Shown here: positions 35,642 through 44,811 of the stretch, one piece after another
Layout of the letters: the number at the start of each line of letters is the position of its first letter
Position numbering within the stretch: the first letter of the stretch is position 1
NCBI RefSeq assembly: GCF_014879975.1
Contig: NZ_CP062501.1
Location: 1,426,001-1,490,000 of the forward strand
Direction of reading: 5' to 3'
Length of the DNA stretch: 64,000 nucleotides
Source: Vibrio bathopelagicus
GTDB taxonomy: Bacteria; Pseudomonadota; Gammaproteobacteria; Enterobacterales; Vibrionaceae
The notes under the pieces: model-generated
Told to the model about the DNA's origin: nothing
What the model saw: the letters and a program-made list of their open reading frames with translations, nothing else
The model's database searches: none
Position numbers and translations under genes: made by a program

Positions 35642-37477
35642 GTGTACCCATTATTTGCTCGTGAATTTTTACCTCGATTACCTCGCATTGTTCAAGATGA
35701 TGTGAGGTTTCAGGTTTCCCGCCGTAAACGTCGTACTAACGCGACTCAACAGAACATCGACCGATTCACTAATGACTCAGTGAAACACGCACTCAAGTAC
35801 TCTCCATTTATTGAAGATAAATACACTTTTGTGGATGAACGAAGCAATGCACCAGAAAGGCAGCGTTTGCATAGTAGTGCGCGCAGTTCAATAGAGCTAA
35901 ACCATCGTGTTTTAATGTGTGATGAAGCATTAGAGCATTTAGCTACAAACCTGACTGAAATGTTCACACGCTTGATCCAAATGACTGAGATTGAAGAAGG
36001 TGAGTCGAGTTATGTCGATGCTCTTGAAAAAGTGTTTTATGGCATTCGTGAAGATATGAAGCGTTTTTATATCAAAGCTCCACAAATTAAAAAGAAACAT
36101 GAAACCATTGAGGACGCAGAGCGTGAATTAGAACGTGCTATTCGTCGTTGTCTGGATGTGAGCTATCTAGTCCGCAAGTTTAAGTTTTTACGTACCCAAT
36201 ATATCGAGTATTCACAAATTGCTTTGAGTCGCGTTGGCGGTAATAAAGGTCAACGTAAGTATGTATCCAGTCGTTCTTATGCCCGTTGGGAAAAGAAGCA
36301 AATCGAAGCAGAGCAATTTGTAAATTCCATGTCTGTGTTGAACGATGACACAGGTCAAGCGTTTGATTTATCGGAAGTGGTTAAACGAACTACGGCAAAC
36401 CCAGAAAACCGCCGCATTGAATTGGTGGTTCGTAGCCGTGGAGATGAAGAGCGTGCTATTGAACTGGGATATGAAGGCGTTTTTGTCAACTGGACATTGC
36501 CAAGTAAATACCATCGTAATTCATCTAAATGGAACGGCTGCACACCCAAAGAGGCACATGAAGTAATGATGGCTAAATGGCGATGTGCACGAGCTTGGTT
36601 TAAAAAACCAAAGATTGATATTCAATGGTTTGGGCTTCGTGTCGCTGAACCTCACAAAGACGGTACGCCTCATGCTCATATGTTTTTGTATGTGCACCCA
36701 AGGCAAAAGCAAGACCTGATAGACATCATTGAGGGTATTGCTATTGATGAAGATAAAAGCGAACTCATCATCAACGGTAAGCTTGATAAAACTCCTCGTA
36801 TAACGATTAAAGATTGTGACCCGTCACAAGGTACGGCTACGGGTTATATCATCAAGTACATTTCCAAGAACATTAACGGTGCACATATGCCAGAAGGTGA
36901 TGCGAAACAAACAGCACTTTCTGCGACAGCATGGGCGCGCATACACAGAATTAAGCAATTCTCTCAATCTGGCTCCCCTTCTGTCGGGCTCTGGCGACAA
37001 TTACGCAGAGCTAATCCAACGGAAACTGCTTTCGATGAAGAGTTAGAACAACTTCGAGATCATGCTGATAACTCCCGCTGGAAAGGTTTTTGTGAATTGG
37101 GCTTCAAAGCCAAGCTGGCTTATGAAGATAAATTCAACCAGTACGGTGATACGGTAAAGCGCGTCATTGGAATCAATTGGCTTGGTAAGGTCATCGCAAC
37201 ATGTAGCGAGCAATTTAGTTTGGTGAAAACTAAAGACGTAAAGCGTCGTGCTCTTGATCTTAAAAAGGGCGGCGCCCTTCCTTGGAGCACTGAAAATAAG
37301 TGTAACCAGAAAGACAAAATACCGATTTCGCCACTTGAGCAAGCATTGATGGACGTGACCGGATGGAGCGTTAAAGGGGTTCAATGCTTGCTGCGGCCAT
37401 TGTCGCTTGGTGCTACTGTACCAATAGACAAACACATGTCCTTAAAACTTAGAAACGGACGGTTAGCCACAATATAA
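35642..37477 (+). CDS. P2 gpA-type rolling-circle replication initiator
   Basis: 611 residues; GTG start immediately after the previous stop. HUH endonuclease: HAH in DGTPHAHMFLYV (about 343-345) binds the metal, and the Tyr pair with three residues between is in GYIIKYISKN (about 401 and 405), as in P2 gpA. It nicks the phage origin, usually located inside its own gene, and stays covalently bound to the 5' end. Confidence 0.9.
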   Translation: MYPLFAREFLPRLPRIVQDDVRFQVSRRKRRTNATQQNIDRFTNDSVKHALKYSPFIEDKYTFVDERSNAPERQRLHSSARSSIELNHRVLMCDEALEHLATNLTEMFTRLIQMTEIEEGESSYVDALEKVFYGIREDMKRFYIKAPQIKKKHETIEDAERELERAIRRCLDVSYLVRKFKFLRTQYIEYSQIALSRVGGNKGQRKYVSSRSYARWEKKQIEAEQFVNSMSVLNDDTGQAFDLSEVVKRTTANPENRRIELVVRSRGDEERAIELGYEGVFVNWTLPSKYHRNSSKWNGCTPKEAHEVMMAKWRCARAWFKKPKIDIQWFGLRVAEPHKDGTPHAHMFLYVHPRQKQDLIDIIEGIAIDEDKSELIINGKLDKTPRITIKDCDPSQGTATGYIIKYISKNINGAHMPEGDAKQTALSATAWARIHRIKQFSQSGSPSVGLWRQLRRANPTETAFDEELEQLRDHADNSRWKGFCELGFKAKLAYEDKFNQYGDTVKRVIGINWLGKVIATCSEQFSLVKTKDVKRRALDLKKGGALPWSTENKCNQKDKIPISPLEQALMDVTGWSVKGVQCLLRPLSLGATVPIDKHMSLKLRNGRLATI

Positions 37478-37489
37478 AAAGAGGCATAT

Positions 37490-37786
37490 ATGAGTTATTG
37501 GTTTGGTATTGGCTCATCAAAAGTGGAACTTGTGGGAAGCTTTGAAACATTAGAACAAGCGCAACGTGCCTATGAATTAGAACCCGAAGCAACGGTAGGC
37601 ATATTTAATGCCTCCACTGAAAGTTACGCGTTAATTATGCTAGAGAAAATCAAACCCAAACCGATAGTTAGCTCCCTGCCTTTGAGAAGGCGCCAAGCAT
37701 ACCTACTCGGCAAAAGAGGCGGGAAAAACCCCTATGCACTTGGTAGCCAAGAGTTTAACGACTTCGAAAGAGCTAGAGATAAATAG
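37490..37786 (+). CDS. Small phage protein, unknown
   Basis: 98 residues, RBS AAAGAGG; basic C-terminus with RRRQAYLLGKRGGKNPYALGS, a pattern suggestive of nucleic-acid contact. It lies between the replication and ogr genes. No family recognised. Confidence 0.6.
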   Translation: MSYWFGIGSSKVELVGSFETLEQAQRAYELEPEATVGIFNASTESYALIMLEKIKPKPIVSSLPLRRRQAYLLGKRGGKNPYALGSQEFNDFERARDK

Positions 37787-37844
37787 CGTTCAATCACTTA
37801 GGGGTGGGCATTGAACGTATTAATTAAAAAGGGAGATTACATTA

Positions 37845-38078
37845 ATGCTAATGCCATGCCCAACATGCGGATGCAAAACCCGAATTGTTACTTCACAAGA
37901 AATGTCAAACGAGACACGGAAAGCCTACTGGCAATGCCTCAATTTTAACTGTGGTGTTCGCTTTCATACTCTTACTTCTGTAGAGGGGATTATAGACTCT
38001 GTTGGAGTGCCGCCAGATCCAAAGCTACAACCAGAGCTGTGCAAAGGTGATGTGAACCAGATGGATATTTTTACATAA
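37845..38078 (+). CDS. ogr: Ogr/Delta-like zinc-finger late-gene activator
   Basis: 77 residues with the Ogr/Delta cysteine set C5-x2-C8 and C31-x4-C36 (YWQCLNFNCGVRF). In P2-like phages Ogr binds TGT-N12-ACA at about -55 and activates late promoters through RNA polymerase alpha. A matching site lies upstream of the scaffold gene at 51244-51261. Confidence 0.85.
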   Translation: MLMPCPTCGCKTRIVTSQEMSNETRKAYWQCLNFNCGVRFHTLTSVEGIIDSVGVPPDPKLQPELCKGDVNQMDIFT

Positions 38079-38155
38079 CGCTATATAACCATCCGTATAA
38101 ATTATCATTAATAGTACTCTTTACTCGTAAACTCACTAAGCGATTGATAAGATTG

Positions 38156-38161
38156 TATAAT
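38156..38161 (+). promoter_or_regulatory. -10 box of an independent promoter for the SIR2-TPR gene
   Basis: TATAAT at 38156-38161, 24 bases before the ATG, in a 106-bp AT-rich spacer after ogr; the -35 is poor. Suggests expression in the lysogen. Confidence 0.45.
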
Positions 38162-38184
38162 GTGTTTTTAGGGTTGTAATCTAA

Positions 38185-39873
38185 ATGAGTTGTAAACAAA
38201 AGTGGTCACTTAGTGGCTTTCTAGACGAGATGAAACGAGTACATGAAACTATGCCGGATAGGCGGTTTGTATTTGTCCTCGGTGCGGGAGCCTCTATCGA
38301 ATCTAAAGTTAAAGGCGCTGCTAGTTTAGCTGATGATTGGATGCGTATAATGTTCAACCGAGAATTGACTAAACCAAATATCAATTATGAGGACTGGTTA
38401 ACTAGTGACCCTCTTAATTTTGGGGATAAATGGAACCATTTGAACCTAGCTGCATTCTACCCAGGTATCTTTGAAAAATGTTTTGAAGGTGATCATGAGG
38501 CTGGATACGCAGAATTAGAAAAGGCTATAGATAATCGTAGCCCTAGTTTTGGATATGCAGTGCTAGCTTGGGTTCTTGCGCAAGAACGACATAATATGGT
38601 GATAACTACTAATTTCGATAATTTAGTAGCTGATTCTCTTTATATATATGGAAGTAAAACACCTCATGTTATCGGTCATGAGTCTCTTGCTGGTTATTTA
38701 AAGCCAATGGCCCGCCGCCCAATGATTGCAAAAATACACCGAGATTTATTCACCGACCCTATTAACGACGCTAACGGCGTCGGAGTTCTCCATTCACAGT
38801 GGAGTGAAGCTTTACAAAATATTTTCCGGTTTTATACCCCCGTTTTTATCGGCTATGGCGGTAATGACGGTAGTCTGATGAATTTTCTAAGCCAGTTGGA
38901 CCCACAAGATATTAATGGCCGTCCTTTTTGGTGTTATTACGAAAATGGTGAAGAACCTAATGGGGATATTTTAAAGTTAATGGATAAACATCAAGGTGTT
39001 TTAGTTCCTACACCAGGCTTCGACCAGCTCATGTTAGAGATAGGTTCTGTTTGGGGGTATAACAGACGTAAGCAAAAAAATTCTGTTGAAGAACATACAA
39101 GACAAATGCTTGAGACTTTGGATGAAAAAGCCAAAGCTATTTATAAAGAAAGTCCCGAAGAAGTGAAAAGCATGCTAAGAGATAACAATCCTAGTGAAGT
39201 TCGAGACTGGTTAGATTGGGAATTCGAGGCTTCTGAGTTCAAGTCAAACCTAGACAAAATAGCAGTGTATGAAAAAGCACTAAAGCATTTACCTAATTCA
39301 CCGGAGCTTCACACAAATTTAGCTAATGTCTATTTTGATATGGGGAATTTGGAAACCGCTGAAAAAAATTACATAAAAGCAGCGGAACTACATCCAGATA
39401 GCATTATCACTAAAGGGAATTTAGCACACATTAAGGTATCTAGAGGCCAAATCGCTGAGGCCAAAATACTTTTTGAAGAAATTATGGAAGAAGAACCATC
39501 AGACCCTGTTGGATTCTCAGGTTATGCGTCAGCCCTAACTGAAGAAGGTGATTTGGTTAATGCGGAAGCATATCTTCGTCTGGCTTTAGAATATAGTGAA
39601 GGTTTGGGCATCGGTATTTACTATAACAACTATGCTCACTTCCTAAATCTATGCCAAAGATACGATGAGGCTGAGGAGATGATTAACCGAGCATTTAATT
39701 TTGAAAGTGAAAACTACGAATATCAAGAAACATATGCTGAGTTACTCTTAAATACAGGACGAATCAAGCAAGCGGAAGAAGCGGTTAAAAAAGCTCTAAG
39801 CATTAATCCAGATAGTCTCGAAGGTCATCGTTTGAGTAAATGTATTAAAGAAGCGAAGTTGAAATTAGCTTAG
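38185..39873 (+). CDS. SIR2-TPR protein, probable anti-phage NADase
   Basis: 562 residues. The SIR2-like domain spans about 25-290: GAGAS (33-37), TTNFDN (141-146), KIHRD with the expected catalytic H185, and GYGGND (223-228). Residues about 355-560 are tetratricopeptide repeats (for example ELHTNLANVYFDMGNLETAEKNY). Bacterial SIR2-TPR proteins in this context deplete NAD+ on phage sensing. Much more AT-rich than flanking genes and with its own promoter, so a moron. The trigger is unknown. Confidence 0.85.
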   Translation: MSCKQKWSLSGFLDEMKRVHETMPDRRFVFVLGAGASIESKVKGAASLADDWMRIMFNRELTKPNINYEDWLTSDPLNFGDKWNHLNLAAFYPGIFEKCFEGDHEAGYAELEKAIDNRSPSFGYAVLAWVLAQERHNMVITTNFDNLVADSLYIYGSKTPHVIGHESLAGYLKPMARRPMIAKIHRDLFTDPINDANGVGVLHSQWSEALQNIFRFYTPVFIGYGGNDGSLMNFLSQLDPQDINGRPFWCYYENGEEPNGDILKLMDKHQGVLVPTPGFDQLMLEIGSVWGYNRRKQKNSVEEHTRQMLETLDEKAKAIYKESPEEVKSMLRDNNPSEVRDWLDWEFEASEFKSNLDKIAVYEKALKHLPNSPELHTNLANVYFDMGNLETAEKNYIKAAELHPDSIITKGNLAHIKVSRGQIAEAKILFEEIMEEEPSDPVGFSGYASALTEEGDLVNAEAYLRLALEYSEGLGIGIYYNNYAHFLNLCQRYDEAEEMINRAFNFESENYEYQETYAELLLNTGRIKQAEEAVKKALSINPDSLEGHRLSKCIKEAKLKLA

Positions 39874-39939
39874 TTTAAAGTTCACGCTTCCGAAACGCAC
39901 AAAAACGATCTCGGACGATCTCTAAATCCCCTATCTAAA

Positions 39940-39971
39940 ACAGCCCTCGATGTAGATACATCGGGGGCTGT
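39940..39971. terminator. Hairpin after the SIR2-TPR gene
   Basis: A 14-bp stem (39940-39953 with 39958-39971, one G-U pair, 4-base loop). No clear T-run, so termination is uncertain. The rest of 39874-40143 shows no gene; it probably holds the late tail promoter. Confidence 0.5.
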
Positions 39972-40143
39972 GTTCCAATACAACTACCGAAATGAAATGC
40001 GGTTCTGAGATCGCATAATTGCAGTGTGGAATTTTGGTGTGGAGGGGTGGGTGAGTCCGAACAGGGCCTGAGCGCCCTACTCCATCACTAATTTTATTCT
40101 CGCTGCCTAATTCTGATTTTCTTCTGTAGTTGGTGGCTTTTTG

Positions 40144-41334
40144 ATGTGGGAACGACAGTACGAGCACGCTAGATGGAATGGGCTTAAGCTCAACACCCTA
40201 TCGACCGCCTTTGATGGTGGTAAGCGCTTGCAAGTCAGCGAAATCCCCTACTCTGACCTACCACACATCAAAGTCATGGGAACAAAAGCCCGAACTTACA
40301 CGATTGAAGCGGTGTTTGTGGGTTCCAGTTCTCTGGCCGATGCTAATGCCCTCATTGAAAACCTAGAAGCAACACCAACTGGCGAGCTAGAGCATCCTTG
40401 GTTGGGTGAGCTGCCGCTTGTCTTTGAAGACGTATCTCAAAGCATCAGTACCAAGAAAGGCTTGGTCACGCTGAGCCTGAAGTTTGCTCGCGCTGGTTCT
40501 TCCCCATCAATCACTGCTCCTACTTCAGTTCGTACAAAAACGCAGGCCAACATAGTCGAGAGCTTGTCGAAACGTTCTTTCGTAACAGAAGTAAATGGCT
40601 TGGATGTATCGGACATTCACAGGGTTCAGAGTGATGTCACCAGCGCATTGAACGTGTTGGTCGACATCACCAACCGTTTGAACCTCGAAGATGAAAACCT
40701 TCAAGACATTAACTACGCCATCAATAAAGCATTTTCGGCAGTGAGTAGCCTCAGTACCAACCCCACTGAGTTCGCCGATCTGTTTTCTACGTCAGTGAAT
40801 GCGGTGGCCGATGGTGTTCAAGCTGAGCCAAGCTCAAGCAATAAAGCGGTAGACAACTCGCGCAGTGCTCAAGCTTTACTGCTAGGTGAAGTAAAACCGG
40901 ACACACCAACTCAACACCATAATGTACAAATGGTGACGGGCGCAGTGAAGATGAACAAAGACATCACACACCTAGAGAAAGGCGACCGCTTTGATATTAC
41001 GCAGTCGGCTAAGCAGCCTGAAACCATCAAGAATGACCTGTCTACTTTGATTGTCGGTATCGATGAGCGCATCAAAGACACCACCCAAGTATCGACGCTT
41101 GAAAGCATTGAGTTGTTCGACGCGGCCACGACATTGAAAAGCAATGTGAAGGTTCAGCAAGATAAGGTGGTCAGCGGAACCGCGCCCCATAGAACGGTAC
41201 AGTCACCACGCTTTCAGTCTGCGCTGGCGATTGCGCACGATGAGTTCACTCAAGAAAAAGTCATCACCAAAATGAATGCACTGCAGCACCCGCTTTTTAT
41301 TCGTGGTGACATTGCCGTGAGGGATGTGTCATGA
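40144..41334 (+). CDS. Mu gpN-like tail/DNA circularisation protein
   Basis: ATG 40144 chosen (a TTG directly precedes it). The N-terminal about 100 residues match the phage DNA-circularisation N-terminal family (WERQYEHARWNGLKL, TYTIEAVFVG, LPLVFEDVSQSISTKKGLVTLSLKFARAG); about 396 residues. In Mu gpN is a baseplate/tail-hub connector. First gene of a late operon with ATGA overlap to the next. Confidence 0.8.
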   Translation: MWERQYEHARWNGLKLNTLSTAFDGGKRLQVSEIPYSDLPHIKVMGTKARTYTIEAVFVGSSSLADANALIENLEATPTGELEHPWLGELPLVFEDVSQSISTKKGLVTLSLKFARAGSSPSITAPTSVRTKTQANIVESLSKRSFVTEVNGLDVSDIHRVQSDVTSALNVLVDITNRLNLEDENLQDINYAINKAFSAVSSLSTNPTEFADLFSTSVNAVADGVQAEPSSSNKAVDNSRSAQALLLGEVKPDTPTQHHNVQMVTGAVKMNKDITHLEKGDRFDITQSAKQPETIKNDLSTLIVGIDERIKDTTQVSTLESIELFDAATTLKSNVKVQQDKVVSGTAPHRTVQSPRFQSALAIAHDEFTQEKVITKMNALQHPLFIRGDIAVRDVS

Positions 41335-42269
41335 ACACGCTAACGATGCACATTGATGGCAAGCCGCGCACCTTCTATCAAGCGAATCTCAACTACTCCA
41401 TAGAACAGCTGGCCCACACGTTCAATTGCTCAATTGAGCCTATAAGTATTGAAAGCCCGTTGTCGGTTGAGTTCTTCCTAAACGGCAAATCGATTCTGAT
41501 TGGTCAGATTGATGGTGTGGATTCAAACACCGATTCAAGTGCTCACGCTGTTTCCATTTCTGGCCGTTCAAAGAGTGCCAACATGATTGATTCACGCATC
41601 ACGATGGACGCGCTTTATAACTTAAACGTTGAAGAGCTACTTCGTCATGTCGCCAAGCCATTTGGTTTGAAAGTGAAAAGCCTGGTGAAGAGTATGCCGG
41701 TCATCCCTGAGTTTCAGATAAATGCCGAATCGCCTGTAGAGAACGTAGCACAACTCATCCGAGAGCAAGGTTTTATGTTGGTTGAGCGCAGTGGCGTGTT
41801 GACCATTGAAAACACCGCGCATGCAACTATCAGCAACATCGGCCTAGAAACGGGCAATAACATCGACAGCCTAAACATCAAGCGCACCTTCAATCAGCAA
41901 TTTCACACCATTGATGTGCAAGGCCAGTGGGATGACGCAAGCGCACAGATCATCAATCCAAACGTCGACAGCTCACGCACCATGGTGATCACCTGTGACC
42001 AATTACAAAACCGTGAAGCTTGCCTGTCTCGTGCTAAATATGAGCGCAACCTTGCCATAGCTCAAAGCCTGACAGCATCAAGCACGATTGCCGACATATT
42101 CCCTGAGTTGGCCATTGATGGATTAAACCGAGTGATTCGAGTGGCAGACCAAGAGCAAAGCTTCAGTGAGATGTTGGTGATCAAGTCGCTTGGCCTATCA
42201 GTGTCTGAAAGCTCTACGGAAACTTCGGTTGAGTTATTCAGGCCGTTTAAGGAGCAAAGCTATGTCTAG
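41331..42269 (+). CDS. Mu gpP (gp44)-like baseplate hub
   Basis: 312 residues, T4 gp27-like trimeric hub. Recognised from the N-terminal hub fold pattern and AGVE-like NINAESPVENVAQLIREQGFMLVE segment plus position between gpN-like and gp45-like genes. Forms the ring above the spike. Confidence 0.8.
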   Translation: MNTLTMHIDGKPRTFYQANLNYSIEQLAHTFNCSIEPISIESPLSVEFFLNGKSILIGQIDGVDSNTDSSAHAVSISGRSKSANMIDSRITMDALYNLNVEELLRHVAKPFGLKVKSLVKSMPVIPEFQINAESPVENVAQLIREQGFMLVERSGVLTIENTAHATISNIGLETGNNIDSLNIKRTFNQQFHTIDVQGQWDDASAQIINPNVDSSRTMVITCDQLQNREACLSRAKYERNLAIAQSLTASSTIADIFPELAIDGLNRVIRVADQEQSFSEMLVIKSLGLSVSESSTETSVELFRPFKEQSYV

Positions 42270-42861
42270 TGCTCTGCAGCAACAACAGCGATTAATGGCC
42301 AGAATTAAAAACGTGATTGGCACCGGCATTGTCACAGGTGCAACCACAGGCCGATTACAAATCAAGACCGCGACAGGCCGAACCAACGACAAGATAAAAC
42401 GGGTGCACAACTACGGTTTTATGAGTCGCCCACTACCAGGGGCGAAAACTTACAACCTGTTTATTGGTGGAACCACATCTCGCGGCATCACCGTGAACGT
42501 AGAAGACGAACGCCACCAAATAGAGTTACAGCCAGGTGAAGTCGCGATACTCGATGACAAAGGCAACCTTGTTCACTTCACAGAGCAAGGCATCAAGATA
42601 AACGCCTGCGCAAAGTTAGAAGTGATATCGGCACAAGAAACCACAGTGAACGCAACGGCAGTGAACGTTACTGCACCTAAGTCCACGTTTTCTGGTGATG
42701 TAGAGATAGGCGGCAACCTAACGGTTATGAAAGATACCCAGGTTACGGGCGCTGTTGGTGGCTCTTCAGGTACGTTCGGCGGTGTCAAAGTTGAAAAGCA
42801 TGACCACGACTACACAGATGACGGGACAACAAGAACCACCAAGGGGCCAAACAAAGGATGA
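42262..42861 (+). CDS. Mu gp45-like central spike protein
   Basis: ATG 42262 with AAGGAG upstream is preferred to the in-frame ORF opening at 42190. 199 residues: N-terminal OB domain then repeated beta-helix strands (TVNATAVNVTAPKSTFSGDVEIGGNL). Near the C-terminus, HDHDYT supplies the H-x-H that coordinates iron at the spike tip in Mu gp45 and P2 gpV. Punctures the outer membrane. Confidence 0.85.
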   Translation: MSSALQQQQRLMARIKNVIGTGIVTGATTGRLQIKTATGRTNDKIKRVHNYGFMSRPLPGAKTYNLFIGGTTSRGITVNVEDERHQIELQPGEVAILDDKGNLVHFTEQGIKINACAKLEVISAQETTVNATAVNVTAPKSTFSGDVEIGGNLTVMKDTQVTGAVGGSSGTFGGVKVEKHDHDYTDDGTTRTTKGPNKG

Positions 42862-43259
42862 GTCATTTCAACTTAACCGCCCTGACAGCGCCGCTCAGCT
42901 CTACAGAGGGATTAACCCACGCCGTTCTGCAGAGTGTTTATAACTACGCCGAATCCACTCAAAACGATCGCGCCCGTATGGCAAGCAATGAGCGCGGCGG
43001 CACTTGGAGCAATGAGTTGGTAAACGTGGTCGGCTCTCGTGATTGGACGCTCAAGCGAGCAAAGCTTACAGACGAAACGCTAAGCCTCGCTAAACGGTTT
43101 TGTGAAGAGTCGCTCGCTTGGCTCATTACCGATGGCCACGCCAAAGCGGTTGAGGTTTCAGTATGGCGAGAGAAGCCAAATCAGATGGGTCGTAATGTGA
43201 TGATCACCTTAGCCGATGGCTCTCAGTTTGATGTTCCACTTTCAAAGGTTAACCAATGA
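42858..43259 (+). CDS. Phage GP46-family baseplate protein
   Basis: 133 residues with the GP46 pattern ERGGTWSNEL, GSRDWTLKRAKLTDETL and SLAWLITDGHAKAVEV. Mu gp46 is a T4 gp25-like baseplate wedge/sheath initiator. Coupled to both neighbours by overlaps of 4 bases. Confidence 0.85.
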   Translation: MSHFNLTALTAPLSSTEGLTHAVLQSVYNYAESTQNDRARMASNERGGTWSNELVNVVGSRDWTLKRAKLTDETLSLAKRFCEESLAWLITDGHAKAVEVSVWREKPNQMGRNVMITLADGSQFDVPLSKVNQ

Positions 43260-44299
43260 GTACACAACGAAGCCTAGACCGTTTAATTGCTCGCGCAGAA
43301 GCCAATCTGGTATCTGAAACAGGGCAAAACAACCCCGCAACCAAAGCGATAGCCGCTGCCATTGCTGGTGTCAGCTATGGGCAATATGGTTATCAAGATT
43401 TGCTGTTCAGGCAGCTGCACCCTGAAACCTGCTCTGAAGAGTGGTTATACCTACACGCCAATCGCCATAAAGCCCCTCGACTGCTGCCCACGTTCGCAAC
43501 GGGCCGAGTCCAGTTCACTGAGTTTGGTGGCACAGTGGTGATCAAAAAAGGCACCCGTTTAACGCATGCTAATCACGAGTACGAAACCACCAAAGAACAA
43601 TACAGCAACGTCCCCGTTGATGTCATTGCAATTGAATCTGGCGTAGATAGCAATCTAGCCGAAGGCGCAGTGCTTACGTTAAGCGAAGGGCTAAGCGGTA
43701 TTGACCCAAACAGTGTGCTTTCACTTGGTGTTGGCGGAGGGGCCAATATTGAAGAACTCGAGCACTGGCGAGCGCGTGTCATCGTTGCATTTGAAAAGAA
43801 CGAGCTGATTGGCAAAGCGGCGGATTATGAAGTGTGGGCCGTATCGGCTCACTCGGATGTGGATTTTGCTTGGGCGCTTGATAACACCCCACAGCGAGGC
43901 ATGGTGGAAGTGTATATCGGTGCGCGAGAAAACAATCCAACCTTAAGCGCTGAAGTGATCAAGTTAGTGCAAGATACCTTTGAGCGTAACCGACTGGCAG
44001 GTTGTCATCCATTTGCTTACCTACCAGAGCAAGCGCCAATCAATATCGAGGTCCAAGGTATTGAAGACCAAGAAGTACGAGACGATGTGGTCACTGCACT
44101 CGAAAACTTGGTGAAAGGGAAAATGGGCAACATCGAGCCGACAACCAAAAAGCCGGAGTCCATCACCAACACAGAAATTGTCTTAACTATCTCTACCGTG
44201 ACCAACAACTTTATTGTTCGCTCTCCAGTTGGAGAAGTCGCCATTGATAACAATCAGATACATGTATTAGGAGGCGTGACGTGGACACCTCCGACTTAG
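43256..44299 (+). CDS. Mu gp47-like baseplate J protein
   Basis: 347 residues, baseplate J/gp47 family (T4 gp6-like wedge). Motifs: HANRHKAPRLLPTFATGRVQF near 75-95 and a central EELEHWRARVIVAFEKN. Overlaps the next gene by 19 bases. Confidence 0.88.
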   Translation: MSTQRSLDRLIARAEANLVSETGQNNPATKAIAAAIAGVSYGQYGYQDLLFRQLHPETCSEEWLYLHANRHKAPRLLPTFATGRVQFTEFGGTVVIKKGTRLTHANHEYETTKEQYSNVPVDVIAIESGVDSNLAEGAVLTLSEGLSGIDPNSVLSLGVGGGANIEELEHWRARVIVAFEKNELIGKAADYEVWAVSAHSDVDFAWALDNTPQRGMVEVYIGARENNPTLSAEVIKLVQDTFERNRLAGCHPFAYLPEQAPINIEVQGIEDQEVRDDVVTALENLVKGKMGNIEPTTKKPESITNTEIVLTISTVTNNFIVRSPVGEVAIDNNQIHVLGGVTWTPPT

Positions 44300-44811
44300 T
44301 TATTGAATACAGTGCCGGTGATTTTGAAGGCGCCTATCGTGGGCTATTACCCAAAGGCGAATATTGGCAAGACACCGCGAACGTAGAGCTTGCCAACACC
44401 ATCAAAGGCATGGCCAAAGACTTCAAGCAAACCCATGACGAGATTGAACTGTCGCTGTTAACGGAGTTTGAAGAGCAACAATTTGGTTGGAAGATTTCAG
44501 ACTATCAACGGCTCTTGATGACGATGGGGTCAAACGGTGTGGTATATGACGAGGTCGCAAGCCCAAACCTCATCAAAATAGACCTTTATAGCTACAACAA
44601 TGACGCGGCCTTTAAAGCGCTAGAAGAAAAACGACTGCCTCACACCGAGTTTCATTGGATTTACCCATTAACCGGTCGTGTCACTGTTAATCAAAATACC
44701 GCAATGACGTTTACTCCAGAGTTTAGCCAAGAACTGTCGATTAACGCCAACGCGCAATATCTATACACCACTGCCATTACTTGGCTGCTAGAAATAGGAG
44801 GTGACTCGTGA
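44281..44811 (+). CDS. Mu gp48-like (DUF2313) baseplate/tail protein
   Basis: 176 residues; GTG start with AGGAGG. Family pattern: LLPKGEYW at about 23-30, followed by a helical DUF2313-like region. Connects the baseplate to the tail fibre, whose gene overlaps it. Confidence 0.8.
   Translation: MDTSDLVIEYSAGDFEGAYRGLLPKGEYWQDTANVELANTIKGMAKDFKQTHDEIELSLLTEFEEQQFGWKISDYQRLLMTMGSNGVVYDEVASPNLIKIDLYSYNNDAAFKALEEKRLPHTEFHWIYPLTGRVTVNQNTAMTFTPEFSQELSINANAQYLYTTAITWLLEIGGDS

Noticed and set aside
39971..39988. TGT-N12-ACC as an Ogr site for the tail operon at 40144
   Set aside because: It matches only five of six fixed bases and lacks a convincing -10 at the right distance; kept as a weak possibility only.
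43573..43815. Long antisense ORFs inside tail and efflux genes
   Set aside because: These occur opposite well-supported genes, have Ser/Thr-rich or Arg-rich shadow composition and no start signals.
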